This document shows positions 1 to 12,437 of a DNA stretch of 64,000 bases, piece after piece. The stretch comes from Pohlia nutans. Lineage: Eukaryota > Streptophyta > Bryopsida > Bryales > Mniaceae. Both the position numbers and the translations under genes were made by a program. The number at the start of each line of letters is the position of its first letter. Within the stretch, counting starts at the first letter, position 1. The stretch lies in the NCBI GenBank assembly GCA_022496805.1, contig CM040088.1:2232001-2296000 (forward strand), in the 5' to 3' direction. The notes under the pieces are model-generated. The model was given only the letters and a program-made list of their open reading frames with translations, was not told where the DNA came from and made no database searches.

Positions 1-875
1 ACAATCGGCATTGTTGAAATTAAAAAGACTTAAGTACCTTTTGTATGAAAAATGAATTGACAAAACTGCACAATCCTTGAGAACATGCCACTGTTGAGAA
101 GATTGATGAAACTCGTTTGGGGTATTTGGTAGTTTGTACATATGCTAAAATCGGATAGTTCAAAATTGCTCCAAATGTCCTCAAATTTTTATCATGCATG
201 AAGATCATTATTTTGAGCACGTGTCAAAAACTTCACGTAATTTGGAGGTGTGAGGAGGAAGATACGAGGGTCTGAAGTGGTGCCAAGATAGCATCCTTGT
301 AGCTCAAAAAAATCATCAAAAATCGCGCACTTCATGTATTTCCAATTAGGAAGTACCTATGGATTCAACTCTCAAAAAGAGACAGGGTCTTTTGTTGCTC
401 ATTCTACAATTCACAGCCCAACAACTCAAATTTCCTCACTTTATAGTTCGAGAAGCCGCGTGGGAGCCTTATGGTTCTCTAGGGTTTAATTGGGACCATT
501 TTCATTTAAAATAAGGAACTAGGTGAAATTCAACATTTGACTGAAAATCAACCAAGTGTGGCCAGATTAGGCTCTTTAGACGCTTAGGGTCAATGTACGG
601 GGAGATCCGACAATTAGTGTAAAATCAACGGAATGGAATTGCCAAATTACCCGTTGAATCTCATAGTTTTAGGCTAAAATCCGATTAAAATCCGGATAAA
701 ATTTGTGCTACCTAGGTGAAACATGGGTAATAACGGGATGGACTCTTGTCTAAAACCGGTTGCTTTTGTAAAATATTAGATTTTAGTTGGTTTCTTTGGA
801 AAACTCCCCGTTTAGTGATTAGGGGTTAATTCAAGAGCATCTACTATAGATTGCAGATGGCATGACACATGAAAG
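1..875. other. Gene-free AT-rich DNA
   Basis: I see no reading frame with protein-like composition, no structural RNA and no clear repeat boundary here. The stretch is plain AT-rich intergenic sequence. A short 'attaggggttaatt' near 820-835 resembles the end of the TTAA-flanked MITEs found elsewhere in the window, but no matching second end was found. Confidence 0.4.
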
Positions 876-1318
876 TTGCTTTTGCAAATTGATGAAGGTC
901 TAGTCCAACTTTCAAGGACCCTACCGATGCATGAAATGAGGCCCTTCACGTTCAGAAACTACATTCACTACAAGGAAATTGGTTGTTTTTCATTGATTGA
1001 AACCGAGGAAACCCTTATTCTATGTGACCAAAAGCACTTAGTAACTCAAGATTCAGTGAAGGTGGGGAATATGTGGCTCATTAGCAAAAAGGCTTATGGG
1101 ATTTTTTTTCCAGCCTTAAAGGGTGATGCCACTTTGCTTTTGTTGAATACCGAAAGCTGCCTATCTTGTGGAAGTATGACGAATGGGCTACAATGGTGGA
1201 TTTTATCAAGAGCAAAACAGAGGAAGGGCATATGTTGTACGTTGAATCATACTTTGAATCTTCGGCGTGTACAACATATGACCTGCATGGGCTCAGGAGG
1301 AGGCGATTTAAGGTTTAG
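876..1318 (+). pseudogene. Frameshifted relic of an unrecognised protein-coding exon
   Basis: Two protein-like reading frames follow one another on the plus strand. The first covers about 876-1150 and includes residues such as FTFRNYIHYKEIGCFSLIE. The second takes over at about 1150 in another frame, includes LPILWKYDEWATMVDFIKSK, and runs to a TAG at 1316-1318. The switch happens with no convincing intron signals, which suggests one small indel in a former coding exon. There is no ATG at the start of the first frame, so the 5' part is missing or lies in another exon. I do not recognise the family. It could also be chance open sequence, though the even amino-acid mix in both frames argues mildly against that. 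Confidence 0.3.
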
Positions 1319-2854
1319 GGGGCGGATATCAGGGCCAACGAAGGTAGCTAGCAGCAGGTCACGATGATGTCACTAGGGCTAGGGTAGATCCAGCCAACCT
1401 GGCAATCAGACGAGACATCATGCGACGGTGGAAAGCATCATGCGACTATTCCATTAATTTTTATTTTTTTCCTTTGTTGAGATTAGCCATATGAATACAA
1501 ATGTAGCCACCTGGCGAATATTCGCTCAATTTAACCCTTTGAGGCGCATGCGTCTACATAGTGGACACTGAATAGATTCAAACTGTTCGAATTCCATCCA
1601 AATTGGACAATTTTCATCCACCAAAATTTCTCATGGTTCTTGTGCAAGTTGACTATCCTTTGTACGGTTTGGATCTTCAAAATAGGTTATTATGATTTTT
1701 GGAAAAACAACACAGTCAAGTGGTTTATGTCAAGTTTCATTCTTATTTCAAAAAGTGAGCCCTTAAAGATGATTTTCCAAAATAAGTAGAATCAAATAAT
1801 GGAAACCATACCATCTTGTAGTGCATGTTATTCCAATTTCATTACAATATTTAAAAAAAAATTCTGTTAATTCATGATTTTTAATTGATTTTCAAGAGAA
1901 AACCTTGCAAAATTAATTAAAAATATTAAAGAAATATATGATAAATCCAACCGTACAGATGTGATCTTCACATTGACAAAATGAAGCTTGCCAAGTCTAG
2001 TTTCTACTTCACTTTGAATTTTTGGAAAAATTTGAAAATTGAATGTTTTATTGTAGTTACAAGTTCGGTAGGTATTACCAAGGTGTAGCAAAAAAATCTA
2101 AATTTAGATACACGGATGATTTTCATTAACTAAACTTTTCTTCATTGTAATTTACACCTTTGGTAAAACATCGGAATTTTCTAATACATTTTGTAATTGA
2201 TATGAATTTTCTTTACAATCACTTCAAAAAACCATAGTAATTTCAAATTTTCACCAAAATTCATGAAAAATTCATGATTTGTAGTAGACATGTGGCTTCA
2301 TCTACTAAAAATATAAAGTTGAATTCTTGTATTAATTTTAGTCGCAAAATTAAGTGTGGCAGATAAAGCATGATTCCGTGGTCATAGGCCCAACCTTTAG
2401 AGGTTACAGGGTTAACTTCAATGCTCTGGATTGGCTCAAAATAGCAGTTTGAAGTGCCCAGTTTCCGTGTACCGGCGGTGTGTACCGACCACGCGGGTTC
2501 TGGAGTGAGTGGAAAATAGAAAATGATCGGTGGAAACGCACTGTCGTTGGGAGTATTTGGTGAGTGCCCCCGTGGTAGCTTGCTGTTTCGGAAAATTTCA
2601 GTTGGCGCCAACCCCATAACCGGCTTAACGGACGAACTAACGTGCATTATGTGCAGAAAATGGAAAAATATTAAAGAAGGAAAAGAACTATAGGATTTCG
2701 CGATCTCCTGTGAACCGTGGATCTGCAATGTAAAATAGCAAATGCCGGCTGGATGTGACCTGAGGAACGCGGCGAGGGAGCTATTTAGTGAGCTGTTTCA
2801 CGATCTTCTCTGCCGACGACTCGCCTCGATCTCCACGCCTGAGGAACGGGATTT
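1319..2854. other. Non-coding; contains one end of a TTAA-type repeat
   Basis: No gene was recognised. A TTAA followed by CCCTTTGAGGCGC at 1531-1547 looks like the left end of a TTAA-flanked element. The following 300 bases resemble those at 39,488-39,780, for example shared 'ggatcttcaaaata' and 'gaatcaaataatggaaa'. The right end could not be placed. Confidence 0.35.
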
Positions 2855-3134
2855 CTCTAAATGCCCCGGTGGTCTTCAATGAATGGGGACAAAGTGAATG
2901 GGGACAAAAGTGCCCCCTATTTTTGTCCTTGTACGGGCCCACCTTAAAAAACAACCCCTCCTCCAATGGTTTTTTATTCCCAAGTGGGTCCCCAGGGTAA
3001 TTTGGGGCCGTAGGTCCCAAATTTGTAAAGAAAATTGCCAAAAAAAGCACCGAATGTGCCCAAAATGGCAATTTCAGAAAAGGGGTGGGGGCCATGAACA
3101 CTAGCCGCATTCAAGACCACCGGGGGATTTAGAG
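2855..3134. mobile_element. Small element with 27-bp terminal inverted repeats
   Basis: The 27 bases at 2855-2881 (beginning CTCTAAATGCCCCGGTGG) recur inverted at 3108-3134 with two mismatches. They enclose about 225 bp of G/C-run-rich sequence. This is the structure of a non-autonomous TIR element. No target duplication was clear, and the superfamily is unknown. Confidence 0.45.
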
Positions 3135-3180
3135 GCGGGGGTCCTACCGTCATCTCTCATTGCTGAGTCTTTGCTTGTCA

Positions 3181-4290
3181 GCTGGCATCTTGGTTCTTAT
3201 GGTTGCTTTGAGAGACTGCGCATTCCTCGAAATTCTGCCGACTGACTCCAGGAATGCGTCTCTCTCAGCCAACCATACGAGCCAGGGTGTTGGCAGTGAC
3301 CCCTTCCAAATCCCGTATTCTCCAATGGTACAACCCCGCCAACAATGCCGACCGAGAATGCGAGGATGTCCATTCAAGCACCACCGGGTGTACAATATCT
3401 TACCCTGGGTGAACTTTCGCATTGCGGAGGGTATTGACTCGTAGTTTTCGTTTGTGTCTCGATGCTAATGATAATATTTGTATTTTTGTTTACTCTTAAT
3501 TTTGGGAAAAAATAAAAAGGATTATAAAAATAATACTGAAAAATTAATTATTTTAATGTTTTTCAGTCCAATCGAATCTTCTAGTATGTCATTGCCATTG
3601 ATGTCAGTGAACGTTGGCACAATATTCTTCCATAAGGGACTAAAGTGAAACTCCTACAATGACTGACCTTTGCATTGGATCCATGTGTATTGCACTGACG
3701 AGGATAGAGTTTTCTACCGCAGAAAATGTAGGTACACGTATTGCGATTGTGTGAGCGGTGCAGCAATGGGGCACATTGTTGCTACATTACGATGACGTTT
3801 GCGTCCGGTCTTGATGTGATGCGGCCAAATGCGCGTCATCGCTTCTGAGCTTTCATACGAGTCCAATGCTATAAATTTGTACTGCAATGAGATCGACACG
3901 GTGTGCCGGTGACAGGGATACAGCTATTGCCAGAGTATCCAGTACTCTGGTAATATTAGTATCAACATTAGTACTAGCAATATATTTGTATACGAACATT
4001 GCTTTCTAGGCGTGATTGGTTCCTTAGTTCATACATGTGTAGACCGTGTGGCGTTGGCGAAACATTTTCTTTTTTTTATGGTTCTCATGTTCGAAGAGTT
4101 TCAGCAACTGAATATTGCCTCACTCAACTGCTGGATTCTTGTAACACCCTTGATGCCTGCCAATAAACAGAATAACTTGCCTACAGGTCAATACGACACT
4201 CTTGAATGATTTGGATTTAGTAATGGGTCTCATGTTGAATATTGTCAGTCTCAGGGATTGGTATCGAATCTCACATACTGTAGGTGTGGT
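3181..4290. repeat. Tandem duplication, copy 1
   Basis: This stretch recurs in the same orientation at 4787-5780. Long blocks are nearly identical, for example 3241-3442 against 4853-5054 and 3564-3775 against 5079-5290. Copy 1 has about 97 extra bases (about 3466-3563), ending 'gtttttcag', that are absent from copy 2. The missing block ends like an intron acceptor, but its left edge is not a GT donor, so a simple deletion is as likely. Small frames occur on both strands, but I recognise no protein. Confidence 0.65.
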
Positions 4291-4339
4291 GAACCGCCTT
4301 TAGCGAGCCACTCCTGGCGCGGAACGGTGGGATGCTCTT

Positions 4340-4450
4340 AGCTGAACGGCTCAGGCCGCCCCGGTTACGAGGGGATCGGAGTCCCGCAAGATGTCTGAAC
4401 GGCTCAGGCCGCCCCGGTTACGACGGAGGGGATCGGAGTCCCGCAAGATG
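4340..4450. repeat. GC-rich 52-57 bp tandem pair
   Basis: The unit that begins CTGAACGGCTCAGGCCGCCC and ends CCGCAAGATGTCT occurs twice in a row. The second copy has a 4-5 base insertion (CGGA). The pair is far more GC-rich than its surroundings and lies between the two copies of the larger duplication. Confidence 0.55.
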
Positions 4451-4786
4451 TCTTGTATTTACAGCTCACAGACCACACCCTCCCTGTCACAAGGTGCTGA
4501 TTATATCAAATCAGAGAGAGTTTATTTATATATTTCTCACCCTCATCTTCAGCTCAAAGAGTAGGTGGTTCGAATCAGTGAGAGCTTGTTCGATCAGTGA
4601 GCGAGTTGTTGTTCGTGAGGGAGCTGTGTCATGTTCACGAGGTAGCTGTTTCACGGCGAGGGAGCTGATTCTCGGCGAGGGAGCTCCTTCTGTGCGAACT
4701 GTTAGTTAACTTGCAAGTTCCTCATTAGATTGAGCGTTTTCAGTTGTGAGTCCCTGCATGGCTCGAACTAGACCTGTGCTTAACTT

Positions 4787-5780
4787 GTCAGCATCTTGGT
4801 TCGTAGGTTGGTTGAGATAGACCCCTGACTGCGATATATCGATGCTGCCTACTGACTCCAGGAATGCGTCTGTCTCAGCTTCCTACGGGCCAGGGTGTTG
4901 GCCCTGACCCCTTCCAAATCCCGCAGTCTCCAATGGTACGACCCCGCCAACAATGCTGACCGAGAATGCGAGGATGTCCATTCGAGCACCACCGGGTGAC
5001 ATACAATATCTTACCCTGGGTGAACTTTCGCATTGCAGAGGGTACTGACTCGTAGTTTCTGTTTGTGACTCGATGCTACAGTCCAATCGAATCTTCTAGT
5101 ATGTCATTGCCATTGATGTCAGTGAGCGTTGGCACAATATTCTTCCATAAGGGACTAAAAATTAAACTCCTACAATGACTGACCTTTGCATTGGATCCAT
5201 GTGTATTGCACTGACGAGGATGGAGTTTTCTACCGCAGAAAATGTAGGTATACGTATTGCGATTGTGTGAGCGGTGCAGCAATGGGGCACATTGTACGAT
5301 GACGTTTGCGTCCGGTCTTGATGTGATGCGGCCAAATGCGCGTCATCGCTTCTGAGCTTCCATACGAGTCCAATGCTATAAATTGTACTGCAATGAGATC
5401 TGGAATACAGCTATTGCCAGAGTATCCAGTACTCTGGTAATAGTAGTATCAAGATTAGTACTAGCAATATATTTGTATACGAACATTGCTTTCTAGGCGT
5501 GATTGTTTCCTTAGTTCATACATGTGTAGACCGTGTGGCGTTGGCGAAACATTTTCTTTTTTTTATGGTTCTCGTGTTTAAAGAGTTTCAGCAACTGAAT
5601 ATTGCCTCACTCAACTGCTGGATTCTTGTAACACCCTTGATGCCTGCCAATAAACAGAATAACTTGCCTACAGGTCAATACGACACTCTTGAATGATTTG
5701 GATTTAGTAATGGGTCTCATGGTGAATATTGTCAGTCTCAGGGATTGATATCGAATCTCACATAGGTGTGGTGATGGACA
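4787..5780. repeat. Tandem duplication, copy 2
   Basis: This is the second copy of the 3181-4290 block. The right ends of the copies match through the 'cagtctcagggattg' stretch (about 4246 and 5734). Differences are scattered substitutions, the 97-base block missing here, and a few short indels such as the loss near 5290 of bases present at 3775. Confidence 0.65.
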
Positions 5781-6324
5781 TAGGTTCCACGACTTCGGAG
5801 TTATCGTTTTTAATATGTCTTACTGAGTCGATGATCATCAGAGGTTGGCTGTGTTGGTTGCACTTGCAGAGTCGGTAGCGCCAAGAAATCATTCATTGGC
5901 AAGCCCATTGACAAGCAAGAGCTTGAATAATGGACGTGTCAACAAAGTGGAGAGAACTCGTGAATGTGACTTTCTTTTCATCCTTTCGAGGGACGTCCAT
6001 TTGCTAGTTGAATTTTTTGGAATTTTGAAAATTGATAGCAAGTAATGATTGAATGATGAAATGTCAGTAGTCGCATTAAGTGATCAATTTGACATTTCAA
6101 GATCGCACATTTGGAAAATATATGATACCTGTTGTACCTGTTAATCGGTTAATGGAGTTGATTTTGTAAAACTTCAGTTGATCAATGTTGATGAATCGTT
6201 CATGCATTTTTCTCATGTTCAGAGTGAACTTATCACTGTAAAGCGTCAACAGAATACGTACTCAGTAGAGAATATTAATTATTAGATGAACTAGATTAGG
6301 AGGGATATGGCGATTGGCCAACAC
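5781..6324. other. Non-coding spacer
   Basis: A short frame at 5845-6045 has no recognisable features and I do not call it a gene. Nothing else was seen. Confidence 0.35.
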
Positions 6325-6328
6325 TTAA

Positions 6329-7129
6329 CCCTTTAGTGCCCAGCAAACCACATTATGGTCACTACAACGTCCGAAATGCAAATAGCAAAGAATCCGTGAA
6401 GAATTGGAAGTTCAGTTTTGAAGTTCAGATTTGCGCACATACATTTCGCACCTTCCAGAAAAAGAAATTTTCAATTTGGAATTGTACAACTATCAAAATA
6501 CCTATCAGTAGAACGCAAAAATACTGCAAATACTTGAAAATACAGTAAATACTTACAAATACAACATATGTATTGTGTAGTATTTCTTGTGTTTGGAAGT
6601 TTGTTATCTTGTTTTATTTTTTTGGATTGTGTTCTCTTCTTCATCTTCCATTAGTGTGTGTAATCCGATCTTGACTAATGTACCCACTCCTGTCAATTTT
6701 CAACGTATAAAATTTTGTCCTAAACCGTACATGGACAAGTCACTTCCACTTATAAATCTCACAATAATTATGTGTGAGTCTATTTTTGATATGAAAGATT
6801 GCAACGGAGAGGTGTTGACATAGGGCATAGCTGAACTTCTTTGCTTTTATTTTTGAAAATTTACCTCAAATTCTATTTAACTTTGAAGTCACACCCCCCA
6901 AAATTTCGTTTTTGAGCGTGCATTATACAGTTTAAATACATACTATAATCTTCCGCTCCCACCATCGGATGATTCTCAAATTTTAATAAAATGTGTGCTC
7001 TCGAGTTGAGAATAGAATTGTACGGTTACTTTCTAATTTAACCCATTCTATTTTTGGTAGTCTCAACCACAGTGAAAAAACCCACTGAAATCCAGAGTTG
7101 TCTGCTACAGTACCCTGGGCACTAAAGGG
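6329..7129. mobile_element. TTAA-flanked MITE (piggyBac-like ends), 801 bp
   Basis: The element has perfect 15-bp inverted ends, CCCTTTAGTGCCCAG at 6329-6343 and its complement at 7115-7129. It is flanked on both sides by TTAA (6325-6328 and 7130-7133). TTAA duplications with ends starting CCC are the mark of piggyBac-type elements. It has no transposase frame and is therefore non-autonomous. Relatives are at 42188, 51085, 51937, 56297 and 20535. Confidence 0.7.
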
Positions 7130-7133
7130 TTAA

Positions 7134-9006
7134 GTGCTATTGGCTATTGATATGTTTATCCAGACTGGTAGTGATTTATAAAGCGATCGCTTGTCAAAAA
7201 ATATATAAAATAGTATCTGTTTATCCAGATATGGGTCTGACAAACACTAATGTTTTTATTCTTTTAATTTTTAACACAAGTCAATGGTAACCATTTACTA
7301 CAACTTGATAAGAATAAAATACGAACTGAGATGACGAGGGTTGCCCAGGCTGGCCAACCTCTAAAACCGGATGCGTATTGAACAAAACATAGATGTGTTA
7401 TAATATGTGCCTTCCATGTGTTTAAAGTTTAGTTCAATAGACAATGTAGGGTATCATCTCTACAAATGATCAAACTTTCAAAAAGAACTTAAATGAATTT
7501 TAAAGCATTAACCTTTGAAAATTAATATGAATTAACTCCTAAAGGACCCCAAAAAAATGTTTTTTTACCTTCTAACTGTAAGATCTTGTCCTGAACTACT
7601 TCAAAAACATTCACAACAAATTTTGTTGAATTTTGACCAGATGGATTGGAAGATAATTGAGTTTGATGAAAAATAACACCCCAAAAAAACACCGGCCCGA
7701 AAATTTCAAATGCGTTTGACCGTGGCTACACCAAAAAAACTTTACTATTGAAACCTGTTGCACATCACTTTCACATTCTATATAATGTTACTTAGTTGTG
7801 TACCAATTTTCATTACGTTAGGAGATGTTTATTGTTTTGAATACGAATTTGAGTGTTGAAACATAAGTACATTCCACCCTCTATAGCATGGCGAAAAAAA
7901 AAAAAATTGAAAAAAAAATTTGATAAAAAACTTAAATTTCCAAGTTTTAGAAGACATGTATGTAGCATTTTTTCTAAGAACTTTTGGGGTTAGGGCGTTT
8001 GGGTGGAGGAAGGGAATTGAAGTGCCACCTCACCCAACCCATTCCAATGTTCATGACCCCACTAACTTCCAAGAGGGGGTTGAAGACCCTTAAGGTAGAC
8101 TGCCACGTGGCAGTCCTTCATTGGACGATTTGCCTTTTTAAAAATTTAAAAATTTTAACTTTAATTTTTAATTTTTAAGAATAATAATTTTTAATTTTAA
8201 CAATTTAATTTTTAGTTTAGAATAATATTTTTTAATTTTAAAATATTATTTTCAAATGTGTTGTTTTTTATTTAAAAAAATTTCAATTCAAAAAAATTAA
8301 TCTTTAAAAATTATTAATTAGAAAAAAAATGATAAAATAAAACCATTTTTAAAATTTTATTATTATTATTTTTTAATGGGACTCCCCACAGTCCACCCCA
8401 TTTTCCACACTCCGCCCTTCGTGTTGTCCCTCCCCCAAAATTCAACCATTTTTGTACTGCCCCGCTGCCCTTTTCTCTTGAAAAAAATCACATTCCACCC
8501 TTCATAACTTCCACATTCGTTGTCGGAATTCAAAAAATAAATAAATAATCCTAATTTTCGTGGCACATTGGGGAATCCACTATTAAATTTCTTCCAAAAT
8601 TTGATTGGAAAATGTGTTCACAGGAACCTATCTAAATCTTTAAATGTCCTAGTTAGGACACTTGGTCTATTAGGGGTTAAAATTATCACTTTTTGAGTTT
8701 AAAGATTGGTTAAAGTTGGTCTATCTAATTATTGTAAAATTCAAAAAAGCAATAGAAATAATGGAGGGGAAATTATTACTTTCTCTAAATAACAAAATAT
8801 AACACTAAGACAATGTTGAGGTGATCCACTTTGAAAAATTCTCCCGGGTGGAGTTTAACTCGAAGTGACAAAATTCAAATTGCTTTGGAAAATAGACTTG
8901 ATGTAGTATTTTAAAATATGTTTTATTTTTTCAATTTTCAGTTTTTTGATTTCTAGCAACCCGTTAGATTAGGGCAACGACTAGAAAATGGTCGTTTATG
9001 AGCATA
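7134..9006. other. Gene-free; remnant of an inverted TTAA-type repeat
   Basis: No gene was seen. Sequence near 7330-7500 and 8690-9000 resembles, in inverted order, the MITEs at 51085 and 20535, including a 'ctagaaaatggtcg' block at about 8981. This suggests an old copy broken by later insertions. The stretch 7880-8370 is very AT-rich with homopolymer runs. Confidence 0.35.
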
Positions 9007-9242
9007 TTCGTTAAACTGAGACAAAATGGACATTTTGAGACTTTAGCCCTATTATTTGAGATCTCTATTCTAACAAATAAAAAAATTATGAACATATCAA
9101 CCTCTATAAAATCAAAGGTTTGTGAGTGTATTAACATATTGAAGTCTCAATTCACCAAAAGATTTCAATATCATACACTAATCATCATCTAAATGTGAAG
9201 TCAAAGATAATATGAGAGTACAAATTGTCTCAGTTTAACGAA
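9007..9242. mobile_element. Stowaway/Tc1-mariner-like MITE, 236 bp
   Basis: The ends are perfect 18-bp inverted repeats, TTCGTTAAACTGAGACAA at 9007-9024 and its complement at 9225-9242. They are flanked by TA on both sides (9005-9006 and 9243-9244). A TA duplication and short length fit a non-autonomous Tc1/mariner element. It sits inside an older TTAA-type repeat whose end lies near 9258-9274. Confidence 0.7.
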
Positions 9243-9244
9243 TA

Positions 9245-10269
9245 TGGTCATGTTTGGGCTTTAGGAGTTAACCCTTTAGTGTCCATGGTCGTTTTGGAAA
9301 AACCATAGTTTTTTAGTGATGTTTTTAAAAGCATTTTCTGTTGAAATTAGGAATATTATTAATAGGGTTTAGGGTCTTACAAAACTTGGGAGAATATTAT
9401 TAATAGGGTTTGGGCCTTACAAAACTCAGGAACAATGCATGTAAAGGCCCTCAACTTAAAGAGGAAGGGTCGAAGGGTTGAAGAACATGATTAAAAAAAG
9501 TTTCAAACTCGATTTCAACTTCATGTCCGTGAACATTGTACATGTGGAAGGGTGTATTGTGTTTTAGGGGTTATTAAGGATATTCATGTAAGGGTGTCAT
9601 CAATGAGAAGGGTGCCGTGCCACTAAGGAAAACACCCTTAAATAACAGGGATAGTGGCTACATTAAAGATATTCAGGGTCCTTATAAGTATTATTCCATA
9701 CACATTTAGATTGAACCTTAGGCAATTTTTAGAAAGGGGAGGCACTATGTCCTGGATATATTTGATTCTAGGAATTGAATGAGGTTTTTTTCCTAGACGC
9801 AAGACCAGAAAATGATCTCAAATTCAGCATGCAGACAAAAATTCAAAAACTCCTAAAGTCCAGGCCTAGCTCGATGCTCGCTCATCTTCATCTTTGTACT
9901 CCCGGACAAAATCCTCTCATGGAAGAAATGAATGAGGGTTCCATTGTTAACAAACACAAGAAAGTGTTTTCGTAGGGCTACCTCAATATCAGTAGAAAGC
10001 GTGGGAGACAACACTATGTTATCAGTAACATCATCCTCCTCTTCAGAAGCTCTGCATGGCAATTCAGAGAATTCCTCACTATTGTTTCCATCATATTCCC
10101 TTGTCTCATCATCAAAATACTCTGCATGTGGAAGAATCATTTACAATATAGGAAACATAACGCTAAAGATACATGGTAAAATGTATGAAACATGCAACAC
10201 AAAAAGACTGACACCAAAAAAGATCACATATTAAAAAATATTAAAATTTGTATTAGCTGGTAGCCAACC
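9245..10269. other. Non-coding spacer
   Basis: Overlapping short frames on both strands near 9775-10234 are mirror images of one AT-balanced stretch and show no domain. I make no gene call. Confidence 0.35.
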
Positions 10270-10272
10270 TAA

Positions 10273-10604
10273 CACTATAACAAAACATGATAAAAAAAAA
10301 CTGCACTCAAAATTGACTGCGGTTCTTTTTGCCACATTTTTGTGCATGCGCGCGTAGTAGGCTGTTAACTTCTTTTGCAATTTTTGATTGAAATTTTTAG
10401 AATTTTGGGGTGTTTTATATATTTTTGGAAAGGTATTGAAAACATCTTTCTAATGGTACATTACAGGCCCCAAAGTTCCAAAAATTGAAGTCGTAAATTG
10501 CAAAAAACAGTGGCTGCGCGCGTGGTGGACCTATACAAAAACGTGGCAAAAAGAACCGCAGTCAATTTTGAGTGCGGTTTTTCATACCATGTTTTGTTTT
10601 AGTG
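10273..10604. mobile_element. MITE with about 65-bp TIRs and TAA duplication
   Basis: The left end begins CACTATAACAAAACATG and continues through TGCACTCAAAATTGACTGCG. The right end repeats this inverted (10540-10604). TAA stands on both sides (10270-10272 and 10605-10607). A 3-bp duplication with CACTA-type ends fits the CACTA superfamily; PIF/Harbinger (TWA target) is the alternative. There is no coding capacity. Confidence 0.65.
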
Positions 10605-10607
10605 TAA

Positions 10608-12437
10608 TTATCCATATCGGCTAGTAGCCGATACAAATTAAGAAGGAGCTTGTCCAAAGAGCATAGCGCTTATAGTAGACAAGACAGTACTAGAAAATGA
10701 CGACCAAACCAACAGAAAATCAACAATTCTTTGTTCTTCTGGGCAATGGCGTTCACGACTTGACATATTGAACAATTTTTTGTAAAGGGTTCAACGGACG
10801 TCTCATAGTTTCTGTTCGTTTTACCACTATAAGAAAAATTGTGACCGAATCAATAGAAATCCAACAAGTTTCTTAAATTACTGATTCTATAAATGTTGAA
10901 AAGCACATTATGAAATATCAATTTTTCAAAAACACTAAAAACTAGATTGCAAAATATAAAATTTATGGAATGTTTTTATGGAATGATTTTGGTATTTTTT
11001 TTCGGAATGCTTTTAGGAATGATTTTAGAATCTTTGGTGAATCTTTTTGGAATCTTTTATGGAATCTTTTATAGAATGCTTTCATAATCCTATTGGGAAT
11101 CTCTGGGGAATCTCTGGAGAAACGTTTGGAAATCTTTTTAATCATTTGAAACCTTTTGATTTTTTTAGAATCTTTGGGGATATTTGGGAATCTTTTGGAA
11201 TATTTTTAGAATAGTTTGGAAGCTTTAGGAATCTTTAGACATATTTGGAAATCTTTTGGAATGTATTAAGTATATATATAATGTGTTGGAGTCTTTTGGA
11301 ATCTTATGGAATATATTTACGCAAATTGTATATATGTCGATAGTAACAAATCAATAAGATTACACATAGGGATTCAAATGCTATTAAATGAATTTTTGAA
11401 ACACTTAATATGCAAAGTTCAGACATTGTTTTATAAAATAATTAAGCCTTCTATTTCAATGTTTTTATAAATAAATGTTTGACTATTATGAATGTCAACA
11501 AACTCTAACATCCCAACCTGTAACTCTATGTTTTCAACGCCGTACCACAAAAACACCCATCATAAAGCATCAAGTTATTAAAAACATTGAAAAGTAGAGT
11601 ACACATATTAATTTTACATTAAATCAATGAAAGTAGAGTGATTAAGTTTATTGCATATAATAATATGGGAAATTAGCTTCATGAATATATGAATTGATTA
11701 GAAAGATGATTTGTGAAATTTTTATGCCTCATTTCGTGTTGCAATGATTCATCAAAAGTCTATATTTTACTTCAAAATAGTTCAAAAGTTCTCTTAGAAA
11801 AGTCAACTCATTAAATTAGGCAACTAAAAAATCACTAGAAATCACTACAGTTAGGGTGTTTCATTTCAACCTATCACAGGAAAGTTCATCCAAACATTGT
11901 CAATATAATATTCGTGATCGAATACAAATATAATTTTGAATTTCAGTTTTGAAACTTTATACAAAATATTAGTGATTGCAATCATAGATCTATCCATATG
12001 GATACTAGATGAAATACATAATGTACAACTTTTATCCATACATAAAGTTCAAAATATCCCTCCTAGTTGCATTTGATATTGCATCATTACAATTCACCAA
12101 TTCTCAAGAGAGCTATGGGCATTTTGGGGTTAAACAAGAGAACAACACCAAAAATTTCATTGATGAAATGTCAAGAAGTAATTTTTTTTTTCAAAATAGT
12201 AAAAAACTAACAAAAGATAAATGGTTTTTGGCAGACCCCCTTCTAGTGAAATGCATGTTAGAACTTCAAAACATCTTGGATTCAAATAAAATTTTGATTG
12301 AAAAAATCAGACTAGAAGGCGCAACTTGCCACACAAGATTTATTGAAAACATACACTTTATGAAAGAGATACTGGCCGCCAAAGTCTACTGTCTTTTTTG
12401 CAAAATAGTAAAAAAATTACAAAATAGGCCATCAGGA
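10608..12437. other. Gene-free; includes GGAATCTTT-type minisatellite
   Basis: Between about 10,965 and 11,310 there is a degenerate array of units like 'ggaatctttt' or 'ggaatattttt'. Similar runs recur near 14,030 and 16,360. The frame at 12009-12551 overlaps the foldback repeat boundary and shows no family. No gene is supported. Confidence 0.4.

Noticed and set aside
2261..3110. Minus-strand frames of 155 and 109 residues
   Set aside because: They overlap the small TIR element and G/C-run sequence and show no recognisable domain.
8998..9192. Plus-strand frame of 64 residues
   Set aside because: It starts at the edge of the Stowaway-like MITE and lies entirely within it.
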